DNA of 64,000 nt from JAPULR01 sp965238215 (GCA_965238215.1 OZ250180.1:1364001-1428000); one strand, 5' to 3'; counted from the stretch's first letter, positions 41,308 through 49,209 are shown. Notes: generated by a model not told the origin, from the letters alone. Numbers and translations are program-made.

Positions 41308-42395
41308 ACGGCCTCCACGGACATGGCCAGATGCACGTACTCCACGTCAACGGTTGTCTGTGCGGCATTGTCGTCCGACGTTGCCTCAAGCGTTTCCGTG
41401 TAAGCGGCTATCTCGATGTCGTAGGAGCCGGAGGGAATCTGGAGTGGAACGGCCACTTCCGCATCCTCTCCAGGTTCCAACTTGTCGATGATGGCCGCCG
41501 TTTCATTGCTGCCGCTCGTCATACCGTTGCCAACCTCTGCATCCTCGCTCAGCCTTATCTGCCATTGGACGGATAGGACCACGGATTCGGCGGTCAATTC
41601 TCCACCATTGGAAGCCTTTACCCGGACATGCGTCAGTCCATCTTCAATGAAGCTGTGCCCCAACACTCCCAGGGAAATTTCCGCAGTCCGGGCGTCCACG
41701 TCCAGCTCAGACTCTGCATCCATGACGCTCACTAATGCATTGTGCAAGCCCGGTTCCAACTCCTGTGAGAAATGGATGGAAATTGTTTCCCCGCCTTCCA
41801 ACGGCTCGATAACTTCCACCTCTAACGGTGCTTCATCGTCTATGGACACATATACCTTGTGGGACTCTTGGGCCGCGGTTCCCCCCGTGTTGGCTATGAC
41901 AATGGAAAACTCGGCCTGCACCAGCCCATTCGTTGCCCCCGTGAGTTCTACGTTAAAGTCCTCTATGCGATATTGGGCCGGCGTGGGGGTGGGCGCGGGG
42001 GGCGGGGTGGGAGTTGGCGGCGGGGTGGGTGTCGGGGTCAGGATCGGTGTAGGCATGGGGGTGGGCGTCGGGGTTGGGATCGGTGTAGGCACGGGGGTGG
42101 GCGGTGGCGGGGGCGGGGGTGTTGGCTCAGGAGTTGGTGGCGAGGGTGGAGCAGGTGTGGGAGTAGATGTTGAGGTGGGTTGGGGAGTCGGTGTACCCGT
42201 TGGCGTGAGAGTGGGCGTCGGGGTCAGAGTGGGAGTAGACGTAGGTGTGGTTGTGGGCGGCGGCGTAGGCGTGGGTGTCGGCTCGGGAGAAGACTGACCG
42301 CCGCAGCCGAAGGTAAAAGCCACGACGACACTATACAGCGCGAGTGTGCCAACGGTCCACAGCAGCTTTCTACGCAATACGAGTCTAACCGTCAC
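41247..42395 (-). CDS. LP2, N-terminal part: lipoprotein signal, Pro/Thr stalk and CARDB-like domains
   Basis: Opens with GTG; the signal ends VVAFTFGCGGQ (C31), nearly the same as LP1 and LP3. Residues 36-140 are Pro/Thr repeats. Two beta-sandwich CARDB-like domains follow (YRIEDFNVELTGATNGLVQA, LGHSFIEDGLTHVRVKASNG). The frame runs into unrelated residues after SVEA at about 41300, where the other frame begins VRHLGYANTG. Joining the two by removing two bases of GTGTG restores one protein of about 1000 residues. LP2 is thus a frameshifted gene or a sequence error. Confidence 0.65.
   Translation of the reverse strand: MTVRLVLRRKLLWTVGTLALYSVVVAFTFGCGGQSSPEPTPTPTPPPTTTPTSTPTLTPTPTLTPTGTPTPQPTSTSTPTPAPPSPPTPEPTPPPPPPPTPVPTPIPTPTPTPMPTPILTPTPTPPPTPTPPPAPTPTPAQYRIEDFNVELTGATNGLVQAEFSIVIANTGGTAAQESHKVYVSIDDEAPLEVEVIEPLEGGETISIHFSQELEPGLHNALVSVMDAESELDVDARTAEISLGVLGHSFIEDGLTHVRVKASNGGELTAESVVLSVQWQIRLSEDAEVGNGMTSGSNETAAIIDKLEPGEDAEVAVPLQIPSGSYDIEIAAYTETLEATSDDNAAQTTVDVEYVHLAMSVEAVCGTWATPTPVKGWWRLTCG
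41975..42290. repeat. Tandem Pro/Thr-coding repeats of LP2
   Basis: GT-rich 6- to 12-base units coding PTPTPxPT on the minus strand, less regular than in LP3. They link the lipoprotein signal to the first CARDB-like domain. Confidence 0.8.
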
Positions 42396-42455
42396 TTTTA
42401 TTGAATCTACACCCTTGCCTGCGGCAAAGATATTCTATGATGGCAGTTCTGCCTG

Positions 42456-42612
42456 CGCTTTGAGGGCAAGAGCATCAACTCGTGGCCAAACTCGGCTCTC
42501 CAGCGGGCGACGGCCTTGGGCTGATTCCCCGCGCACTTGACGACGGCAATTATCTAAAAGGGCCGTTCTTTGGTACTAATCATGGCGGGTTGATGATACC
42601 ACGGGTGGGGGG
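42456..42612. pseudogene. Gene fossils between LP2 and LP3: hicB piece and uvrB 5' end with promoter
   Basis: 42459-42485 (GAGGGCAAGAGCATCAACTC, then GTGG) matches hicB 36049-36072. 42508-42612 matches the start of uvrB, 34520-34625, in the same orientation: both share CGACGGCCTTGGGCTG, the antisense start codon context and ATGATACCACGGGTGGGG, the extended -10 region. About four of five bases agree. The rest of 42396-42804 shows no gene; its last part is the ancestral 3' tail of LP3 (see LP3). Confidence 0.7.
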
Positions 42613-42804
42613 GTGCGCTCCGTCCCACCCCTAATCGCCTTGTACCTTAAGCCGCCGCCGATAGTTGAATCCATGAGGATGACGTATGGAATAGGTGCCT
42701 CCATTCCACAATTGCCGGAGCCTATGCCACCGCTGCTACGAGGCGCAGTTTCCAGTGGCGGTTGAACGCGATGCGCCAGAAGGACATGTCAAATCTTCGG
42801 GATC

Positions 42805-45222
42805 CTACCGAAGCATGAATTTAATGCCTTCGACATCTGCGTCATCTACTATCACCTCGAACGCCTGGCTGGGATCAGTGGTAATGCCGCCGGCGCCGTC
42901 GTACCATCCCACAGAATGCCATTCCGTGCCGGAGAGTAAGAATACTTCCAGGACGAATGAACCAGATGAGACTACGACATCGAAAGTGCCATCGGGCCCA
43001 GCTTCGACCCAAAATCCCTCTTCACCTCGTATTGCATGCAACGCAACCCTTTGTCGCGGCTGGCCGTCTGACCAGACGACAACTCCTCGAATATTGTAGG
43101 CATCGGGTGCCGCCACAGCTTCAAAGACAACTTCAGCTATTTTCTGTTCCCCCGAATATACATGCACCCAGTAGCGACCCAAACTGCCCGGGCTAGGTAT
43201 TCCGACGAAATGAGTGCGACGCGTGTCCCGGGCAGGCAGCTGCATGTCCGTCTGCGTGCGAAAAATTTCAAAACCGTCCTCAAAGGAGAGCACAACCTCA
43301 ATCGGCAGGGATTCGAAACCGCTAGAATGCCGGTAGGAAAATTCCAACTGAATGTAGAGGGCAGGCGATCGATTGGGTTCTGCGGTGATTACAGAGACAG
43401 GAGGTCCGTCAAAAGAATAGCTGAGATATGCCTCCTCGATTCGCCCATCGATGGCGGCAATGTCAGGTTCAACCGGGGTGTCGTCCAAATACGAAAGATC
43501 GAAGAGTTCGGTACCGTCGTGCCACCGGGCGATTACTTTCTCGATAGTGGCCTTCTTTTCTTCGGGGACGTAATAGGTGAAGGCCTCTTTAACGTGGCAG
43601 ATGGTCTTTCTGTAGTCGTCGCATTCGTCGCCAGGAATATTGAATAGAGTGTGCAAGTAGAGACGGCGAAAAGCCAGACGGAAAGTGGTGTCATCCACGT
43701 TGCGGTACAGGTCTCGAAAGAGACGCTCTCCTAGGGAGTAATGGCAGATGTGCCGGTGATGCAATCGGCTGCTGTAGAGTTCTTCCAACTCGGCGATGTT
43801 TCGAGCACTGCAGGGTGATATTTCCAGGGGGCCCTGCAGCATATTGGTGACCATGGACTCCATTAAGACTGCTCCACCTTCCTCTATCCAGCGAGGAAGA
43901 CCACCACCCCAGTAGTAATGGCCTGCCTCGTGAGTGAGTAGATTGAGAAACCAATCGCCTACATTAGCCTGATTAGGGCCGAGTGATACATGATTACCGA
44001 AGATTAACCCATCACTTTTTTTCGGCTCCGCGTGAAACAAGTAAATCACGTGTCGGTTTGGGAAGGGGAATCCCATGAACTCTTCAATGCTGCGTATGGC
44101 AAGCTCCAGCAGGTCCATAGCGTCATTCACCTCCGGCCGTGTGCGGATTATGGAGAGACCCATCTGACCTGCCAGAGGCAGAGTGATGGTCCGCTCTTCC
44201 ACAGTAACTTGCTCCGGGTCGAGAAGCTTGTCCAAGAGGTCAGAGTACTCAAAGGCAGAGTGTAAAATGGCGACAATATTCGCTTCCTGGTCGGTGATGC
44301 CGTCGCTAATGGTGGGATGGGACATGATATTAGTGAGTGTGTCCGGGTTGTTGACTACCAGATACCAAAGGGACTCCAGGGCTGGGTAGTTCCTGCCATC
44401 AACTACCCACGGTTCCTCAAGCAGTTTTTGTGCGTACCCCGCGTGCGCTAAGCGAATTAGCCCTCTGACAGCATCGAATTCGGCACGCCTGGCAATGCCA
44501 TCTTTGACCCAAGGGAGATCTTCTATCTTCATAGCCAGCTCCGGCATGTTGTCCCGCAGCTCGTCTAGAGCATTCTGAACCATTCCTTCACGTTCTCGTT
44601 CATAAAAGGCCGCGGTGGGGCCAATGTTCAGTTGAACCGGCGGCAGGTTCGGCCTTGGCGTCGGTTCGGGCGTGGGTTCAGGCGTTGGCTCCGGCGTAGG
44701 CTCGGGTGTGGGTTCAGGCGTTGGCTCCGGCGTAGGCTCGGGTGTAGGTTCAGGCGTTGGCTCCGGGGTAGGTTCGGGCGTTGGCTCCGGCGTTGGTTCC
44801 GGGGTAGGTTCGGGCGTTGGTTCCGGTGGCGGCGTGGGAGTTGGGGTTGGCGTGGTCTCCGGCGTCGGTTCGGGCGTTGGCTCCGGCGTAGGTTCAGGCG
44901 TTGGCTCCGGTGTGGGTTCGGGTGCCGGCGTCGGGGTGGGGGTCGATGTAGGTGTTGGGGCAGACGTAGGTTGAGGGGCCGGGACAGCCGTCGGGGTTGA
45001 CCCAGGAGTGGCCGTCGGGAGTTGAGTAGGCGTGGCCGCGGCCGTTGGAGTGGGTAGAGGAGTCGGAACGGACGTCAGGGTCGGAGTGGCTGCCGGCGTT
45101 AGCGCGGGAGGAGACTGACCGCCGCAAGCGAAAGTCAAAGCCACGACAACGCTGCACAGCGCAACTATGGCAATGGCCCACTGCAACTTTTTGTGCAATC
45201 CGAGTCTAGCTGTCAATTTCAT
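42805..45222 (-). CDS. LP3: lipoprotein with Pro/Thr stalk, peptidase-MA-like domain and one prealbumin-like domain
   Basis: An 805-residue paralog of LP1. The signal ends VVALTFACGGQ (C33). Residues 40-193 are (PTPEPTPE)n. NLLTHEAGHYYW...LPRWIEEGGAVLMES is a good peptidase MA site (HExxH plus Glu). FRDLYRNVDDTTFRLAFRRL and the Cys pattern around DDYRKTICHV are shared with LP1, so disulfides are likely. One beta-sandwich repeat (IRGVVVWSDGQPRQRVALHA) ends the protein at TAG 42805. In-frame codons beyond it to TAG 42736 encode LTCPSGASRS...TGNCAS, homologous to LP1's tail, so LP3 has been shortened by a nonsense codon. ATG start. Confidence 0.75.
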   Translation of the reverse strand: MKLTARLGLHKKLQWAIAIVALCSVVVALTFACGGQSPPALTPAATPTLTSVPTPLPTPTAAATPTQLPTATPGSTPTAVPAPQPTSAPTPTSTPTPTPAPEPTPEPTPEPTPEPTPEPTPETTPTPTPTPPPEPTPEPTPEPTPEPTPEPTPEPTPEPTPEPTPEPTPEPTPEPTPEPTPEPTPEPTPRPNLPPVQLNIGPTAAFYEREREGMVQNALDELRDNMPELAMKIEDLPWVKDGIARRAEFDAVRGLIRLAHAGYAQKLLEEPWVVDGRNYPALESLWYLVVNNPDTLTNIMSHPTISDGITDQEANIVAILHSAFEYSDLLDKLLDPEQVTVEERTITLPLAGQMGLSIIRTRPEVNDAMDLLELAIRSIEEFMGFPFPNRHVIYLFHAEPKKSDGLIFGNHVSLGPNQANVGDWFLNLLTHEAGHYYWGGGLPRWIEEGGAVLMESMVTNMLQGPLEISPCSARNIAELEELYSSRLHHRHICHYSLGERLFRDLYRNVDDTTFRLAFRRLYLHTLFNIPGDECDDYRKTICHVKEAFTYYVPEEKKATIEKVIARWHDGTELFDLSYLDDTPVEPDIAAIDGRIEEAYLSYSFDGPPVSVITAEPNRSPALYIQLEFSYRHSSGFESLPIEVVLSFEDGFEIFRTQTDMQLPARDTRRTHFVGIPSPGSLGRYWVHVYSGEQKIAEVVFEAVAAPDAYNIRGVVVWSDGQPRQRVALHAIRGEEGFWVEAGPDGTFDVVVSSGSFVLEVFLLSGTEWHSVGWYDGAGGITTDPSQAFEVIVDDADVEGIKFMLR
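44646..45105. repeat. Tandem Pro/Thr/Glu-coding repeats of LP3
   Basis: Regular 12- and 18-base units (for example GGCTCCGGCGTAGGTTCA) coding PTPEPTPE on the minus strand. The most regular of the three stalk arrays and the most likely to vary in length or to mis-assemble. Confidence 0.85.
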
Positions 45223-45282
45223 AGGAAGAACATCCTTTCCCTAGGCATGAATGTTCTATGTTGTCAGACTCGCTGTTGTCTT

Positions 45283-45870
45283 TCAACCCCCCTGGGCTAG
45301 GTGGGTTAGGGCGCGGCGGACTAGTTCTTCCAGGTCCAGCGTCGCCGATTCAGGCCCCAGGCTTCGGAGGGCCTGGCGCGCCTCCCCGGCCGTGTAGCCC
45401 AGGGCCGTCAGCGCCGCCACCGCGTCGGCGTCGTCCGACATGGCGGTCGTCGGCAACGGCAGGCCTTCCTTCTCCAGCCGGTCCTTCAGTTCCAACACAA
45501 TTCGCGTAGCCGTGCGTTTGCCTATGCCGGGAACCGCAGTGAACGCGTCCAGGTCTCCCGCCAATATGGCGGAGGCGAGGATATCCGGCGGGCGGGCCGA
45601 AAGCAGGTTGAGGGCGGAGCGCGGGCCGATGCCGGAAACGCCCGTCAGCATATAGAAGAATCTCAGCGCCTGCGGGCTGGGGAACCCGTACAGCTGCGGC
45701 TCGTCGTCCCGAATCATCAAGCGGGTGTGGAGCGTCACCTTATCGCCCTCCTCGCCCACCGAGAGGGCCAAGGACGCGGGCACCGATATATGGAAGCCGA
45801 CGCCTCCCACTTCAATCTGTACCCAGTCGGTCCCCCGGGCGCGCAGGACGCCGGTGATGAAGGCTATCAA
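45283..45870 (-). CDS. ruvA: Holliday junction branch migration protein RuvA
   Basis: Tetrameric protein that holds four-way junctions and loads RuvB. The 195-residue product has the N-terminal OB fold (MIAFITGVLRARGTDWVQIE), a central double helix-hairpin-helix (LTGVSGIGPRSALNLLS and FTAVPGIGKRTATRIVLELK) and a C-terminal UBA-like domain that contacts RuvB (AVAALTALGYTAGEARQALR). ruvC follows upstream on the strand by 28 bases. Its last about 60 bases are duplicated at 39166-39224. Confidence 0.95.
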   Translation of the reverse strand: MIAFITGVLRARGTDWVQIEVGGVGFHISVPASLALSVGEEGDKVTLHTRLMIRDDEPQLYGFPSPQALRFFYMLTGVSGIGPRSALNLLSARPPDILASAILAGDLDAFTAVPGIGKRTATRIVLELKDRLEKEGLPLPTTAMSDDADAVAALTALGYTAGEARQALRSLGPESATLDLEELVRRALTHLAQGG

Positions 45871-45898
45871 GTCAGGCCGCCAAGGTTGAGCATAGACG

Positions 45899-46414
45899 CT
45901 ACCGGTCTGCCAGCGTCGCCAGATCTGCCAGCTGCCGCTGCCGCAGATGACAGAGGGCTATGGCCAGCGCGTCGGAGGCGTCGTAGCTGAGAGATTCTTC
46001 ATCTAAGGCCAAGGTGATGCTCACCATGGTCATCACCTGGTCCTTGGAGGCGGCGCCGTGGTCGGCGACGGCAGCCTTGACCTGGGCAGGCGGGTAGCGA
46101 AACACGGGCACGCCCTGCGACACGGCGGCTATGAGCACCGCCGCTTGGGCCTGACCCACCGCGAAGGCAGGGCCGACGAAACGATTTGCCCCCTGGCCCA
46201 TGAATGGCTCCTCTATGGCAATCTCGTCGGGTCGGAACATTCCTATCATATTCATGAGGTGGGAGTGCACCTGGTACAGCCGCTCCTCCACGGGGAGGGA
46301 AGACTTGAAGTCCAGTGAGCCGTAGTCATGGACGTGAAGCTCGCCGTCCGACTCCTCCAAAAGGCCATAGCCCAGATGGATAGTGCCGGGGTCTATGCCG
46401 AGAACCTTCACCAC
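45899..46414 (-). CDS. ruvC: Crossover junction endonuclease RuvC
   Basis: Resolves Holliday junctions by paired nicks. The 171-residue RNase H-like nuclease shows the acidic set: LGIDPGTIHLGYGLL (D8), IAIEEPFMGQGA (Glu pair) and DASDALAIALCH (two Asp). The family is 150-180 residues. The order yebC-ruvC-ruvA is the common Chloroflexota/actinobacterial layout; ruvB is 8 kb away at 53860. Confidence 0.95.
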   Translation of the reverse strand: MVKVLGIDPGTIHLGYGLLEESDGELHVHDYGSLDFKSSLPVEERLYQVHSHLMNMIGMFRPDEIAIEEPFMGQGANRFVGPAFAVGQAQAAVLIAAVSQGVPVFRYPPAQVKAAVADHGAASKDQVMTMVSITLALDEESLSYDASDALAIALCHLRQRQLADLATLADR

Positions 46415-46419
46415 CGGGC

Positions 46420-47181
46420 CTACGCCTCGCTGCGGTACTTTTCCAGGGTCTCTTCGGGGAAATCGGCGTTGGTGTAAACCTTCTGGGCGTCCTGAAGATC
46501 CTCCAGCAGGTCCAGCAGCCGCAGGGTCTGCTCCGCCTCCTTGGGCCCCAGGGCAACGGTGGCCTTGGGCACCATTGACACCTCCGCCGTGGCGATGGAG
46601 GCGTTCTCCTCCTCCAGCTGACGCTTCACTGCTTCGAGTTTCTCCGGCAGGGTAAACACCTCCACGTAGCTGTCATCCACCCGCACGTCTTCGGCGCCCG
46701 CGTCGATGGCCAAAAGAGCCATGTCCTCCGCGTCCTCCGGCGTCATCTCCATGGTGATGAGGCCCATGGTCTCAAAATTCCATGCGACGCAGCCGGAAGC
46801 TCCCAGGCTGGCGCCGCTCTTGGAAAAGGTCGCCCGCACCTCAGAGGCCGTGCGGTTTCGATTGTCGGTGACGGCCTGAAGCATGATGGCAACGCCGCCC
46901 GGGCCGTATCCCTCGTAGGTTATCTCCTCCAGCTGTACCTGGTCGCCGCCTTCGCCAGTGCCGCGCTTGACGGCTCTCTCGATGGTGTCGGAGGGCATGT
47001 TGTTGGCCCTGGCCCGGTCGATGGCCAGGCGAAGCTGGAAGTTCATCTCGGGGTCGCCGCCCGCGCCCTGCCGCGCGGCGAGAGTTATCTCTCGGGTGAG
47101 CCGGGTGAAGAGCTGCCCCCGCTTGGCGTCGGCGGCGCCCTTCTGGTGCTTGATGGTTTTCCATTTGGAATGACCGGACAT
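46420..47181 (-). CDS. yebC: YebC/PmpR family regulatory protein
   Basis: A 253-residue DUF28 protein that acts as a DNA-binding regulator and, in more recent work on the family, helps ribosomes at proline stretches. MSGHSKWKTIKHQKGAADAK is the hallmark N-terminus; RANNMPSDTIERAVKRGTGE and EGYGPGGVAIMLQAVTDNRN follow. It starts the minus-strand run yebC-ruvC-ruvA-LP3 and ends 6 bases before ruvC. A role at poly-Pro motifs is interesting given the Pro-rich LP stalks just downstream, but that link is speculation. Confidence 0.94.
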   Translation of the reverse strand: MSGHSKWKTIKHQKGAADAKRGQLFTRLTREITLAARQGAGGDPEMNFQLRLAIDRARANNMPSDTIERAVKRGTGEGGDQVQLEEITYEGYGPGGVAIMLQAVTDNRNRTASEVRATFSKSGASLGASGCVAWNFETMGLITMEMTPEDAEDMALLAIDAGAEDVRVDDSYVEVFTLPEKLEAVKRQLEEENASIATAEVSMVPKATVALGPKEAEQTLRLLDLLEDLQDAQKVYTNADFPEETLEKYRSEA

Positions 47182-47515
47182 TATGCCACCTCACTGTAGC
47201 CCATTGAGGCCGTGGAAATTAGGTTGTTGTTCCGTCAAAGACGGCTGAGAAATTTGTCTGCTATCGTCCCGTTGCCGGAAGCACCGCCTCGGTGAAGCTT
47301 TCGGTAAAGTAAGCACGGCGGGCTTGCGACGAAGCGTGCGCTTGGATGCGAAGCCGCCGCGGGATGTTCAAGGGCATTGTATCACCACCCCAAAGGGCGG
47401 TCAAAACGGGGATGAAGGACACCGGTCTATGGAGAGGTACGCTCTAGGGGGCAACGCGACAGACGGCATCAGAAAAGGGGCGGAAGGACTATGCGGTAGG
47501 TTGGAGCGCCGGGGG
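47182..47515. other. Intergenic stretch without recognised gene
   Basis: The gap between khpA and yebC. I see an imperfect inverted repeat at about 47318-47362 (GGCGGGCTT paired with GAAGCCGCCG) and no open frame with family support. It probably holds the yebC promoter, but no convincing hexamer pair was found. Confidence 0.4.
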
Positions 47516-47743
47516 CTAGACTATTTCCAGGACTACTCGGGAGCCTTCCTTGATGGCGGCCACTCGCAGAATTGTGCGCATGGCCTGGGCCACCCGGCCC
47601 TGCCGCCCGATTATCTTGCCCTTGTCTTCCTGGGCGACTTCCAGCCGGAGGATGATACGGTCGTCCTCGATCTCAGAGGTAACTTTCACCTCATCGGGCT
47701 TGCTGGCCAGGTTCTTGGCAATGTACTCGATGAGTTCCTGCAT
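47516..47743 (-). CDS. khpA: KH-domain RNA-binding protein KhpA
   Basis: A 75-residue protein consisting of one KH domain with the RNA-binding GKIIGRQG loop (residues 42-49), followed by RVAQAMRTILRVAA. It binds RNA, often together with KhpB/Jag, and is almost always encoded after rpsP. Its ATG shares one base with the rpsP stop (TAATG), so translation is coupled. It is driven by the promoter at 48114. Confidence 0.93.
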   Translation of the reverse strand: MQELIEYIAKNLASKPDEVKVTSEIEDDRIILRLEVAQEDKGKIIGRQGRVAQAMRTILRVAAIKEGSRVVLEIV

Positions 47744-48072
47744 TACTCGGCAGTCTCTTCTTCAGCGGCGTCTTCGTCTTCCGGCTCAGAGGCCTCCATC
47801 ACCGACGCCTCTTCGCTCTCAGGAGCCTCATCCTCGAACAGCCTCTGCCACTTGAAGATGCGCTGTACGGCGTCGGAGGGCTGGGCGCCCCGGCTGAGCC
47901 ACTCGAGGGCACGCTCCTTGTTCAGCGTAACGGCGGGAGGGTCAATGAGCGGGTCGTAGTGGCCGATGCGTTCCACAAAGGCTCCATCCCGGGGCGATCG
48001 GGAATCGGCTACTACAATTCTGTAAGAGGGCTGTTTCTTCTTGCCCACCCTCCGGAGTCTTATCCTCAGCAT
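47743..48072 (-). CDS. rpsP: 30S ribosomal protein S16
   Basis: A small-subunit assembly protein. MLRIRLRRVGKKKQPSYRIV and ADSRSPRDGAFVERIGHYDP are the family signatures, followed by NKERALEWLSRGAQPSDAV. The 109-residue product carries about 25 extra acidic residues at the C-terminus (ESEEASVMEASEPEDEDAAE), more than in most S16 proteins. It is followed by khpA. rimM and trmD, often next, are not here. Confidence 0.95.
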   Translation of the reverse strand: MLRIRLRRVGKKKQPSYRIVVADSRSPRDGAFVERIGHYDPLIDPPAVTLNKERALEWLSRGAQPSDAVQRIFKWQRLFEDEAPESEEASVMEASEPEDEDAAEEETAE

Positions 48073-48113
48073 GCGGCACTGTTCCTAGAAAGTTCGTTGA
48101 TATTCGGAAGGAA

Positions 48114-48142
48114 ATTTTAGTTTAGGCGCAAAGTATTGTCAA
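48114..48142 (-). promoter_or_regulatory. Sigma-70-type promoter of rpsP-khpA
   Basis: On the minus strand TTGACA (48137-48142), 17-base spacer, TAAAAT (48114-48119). Predicted start near 48107, about 35 bases before the rpsP ATG. Confidence 0.65.
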
Positions 48143-48158
48143 CGCATGGGGGCGGGAA

Positions 48159-48183
48159 GGATGGTTCGCGAACCGCCTCTATG
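48159..48183. repeat. Palindromic repeat, family A copy 6
   Basis: GGATGGTTCGCGAACCGCCT followed by CTATG. One arm is slightly decayed. It lies between divergent rpsP and the higA-like gene. Confidence 0.65.
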
Positions 48184-48260
48184 TTGTATCTTAACGACGG
48201 TTCGGGCCACTCTAGCGTAGAAATTGTTGACTATCACTAGAATATGGGAGGCAGGACGGC

Positions 48261-48551
48261 ATGCTTAAGCGCGTAGTTCACCCCGGCGAGATTCTGAGCG
48301 ACGAATTAGCCGAGTTTGGCATAACGCCGACGGCTTTCGCTCGCCAGATAAACGTGCCGCCCAATCGCATCAGTCAGATTATCGCCGGGAAACGCTCCGT
48401 AACCGGCGACACTGCCCTGCGGTTCGGCCACTGGTTCGGCGTTGATCCCCAATTTTGGCTCAACCTTCAAACGCAATTCGATCTTGCCATAGCAGACCAA
48501 CGGGTTGGAGAGGCCGTGAAGGAGCTTCCCACAGCCTCCACGCGTCGGTAA
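48261..48551 (+). CDS. higA: HigA-family antitoxin (XRE helix-turn-helix), no toxin partner
   Basis: A 96-residue protein with a helix-turn-helix of the HigA type: VVHPGEILSDELAEFGITPT, AFARQINVPPNRISQIIAGK and TALRFGHWFGVDPQFWLNLQ are close to the family consensus. GGGAGG lies before the ATG. HigB is normally encoded just upstream; the 190 bases there hold a repeat and the rpsP promoter but no higB. It is therefore an orphan repressor, perhaps of its own or of another higBA operon. Confidence 0.85.
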   Translation: MLKRVVHPGEILSDELAEFGITPTAFARQINVPPNRISQIIAGKRSVTGDTALRFGHWFGVDPQFWLNLQTQFDLAIADQRVGEAVKELPTASTRR

Positions 48552-48795
48552 CCGGGGAAGGGCAAGCCTGATAGAAGCGCTACCACCCCCGTAGGGGAGT
48601 CCCTAGTGAGCGCCCTTCCCCCCATGCGACATACCGCTTTATTTAGTAGGGGCGTCGCGCTAAGGCATGTAGAAGCAGGAGAGTGGATGTGATGGTGCAG
48701 CGGCTTCCCTGACAGTCCATGTGCATAGGCCCTTTCTTGTAGGCTATCGCGGTCTGCCATAGAGCGGACAAGCGACGACATAGAATACTGGGAAG

Positions 48796-49161
48796 CTATT
48801 CAACAAGGGTTCCTTCTTCGATCAAGGTCTCGCACGTAACGTGGTTAGTGGCCACTTCTCGGCTAACGATGATTCGGTCATCGGATCCCTCGGATCTGAC
48901 GTGCCAGCTACAGCCGCCTTCGATTCGTTCACCCTGGACTATGTACAGCCGGCTGTCAGTCAATTTTTCTCCCCGGCGGTAAATGACAACCTTGTCTTGC
49001 TGTAGCCATTTGGAAATAACAGGGTCGTCAACTTCCAGACTGGGTTGGAATGGCCACAGCATTAAGTAATATGCGATGAATAGGACAAGCGCGACCGGCA
49101 GGGCCAAGCCGAAAACTATGAAAATGGCCGCCTTAGGCATTCCACTCAACTGTAATGCCAA
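48796..49161 (-). CDS. Small membrane-anchored protein of unknown function
   Basis: A 121-residue protein. Residues 9-35 are hydrophobic (AAIFIVFGLALPVALVLFIA), suitable as an uncleaved signal anchor. The rest is a short extracytoplasmic beta-rich domain with two cysteines (near residues 84 and 109) that could pair. No family recognised. It stands alone between the orphan higA and rimI. The gap 48552-48795 shows no gene. Confidence 0.5.
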   Translation of the reverse strand: MALQLSGMPKAAIFIVFGLALPVALVLFIAYYLMLWPFQPSLEVDDPVISKWLQQDKVVIYRRGEKLTDSRLYIVQGERIEGGCSWHVRSEGSDDRIIVSREVATNHVTCETLIEEGTLVE

Positions 49162-49209
49162 TCTACCTCATTCTGTGCGGCGGGAAGTATGACGCGGCGG
49201 GCGAGGCGC

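Noticed and set aside
36182..42730. CRISPR array or integron in the 36-45 kb region
   Set aside because: The repeats there are coding stalk units or gene fragments; no evenly spaced direct repeats with unique spacers, and no cas or integrase gene.
48467..48781. Minus-strand frame of 104 codons after the higA-like gene
   Set aside because: Low-complexity, no motif, no ribosome site; overlaps the end of a well-supported gene.
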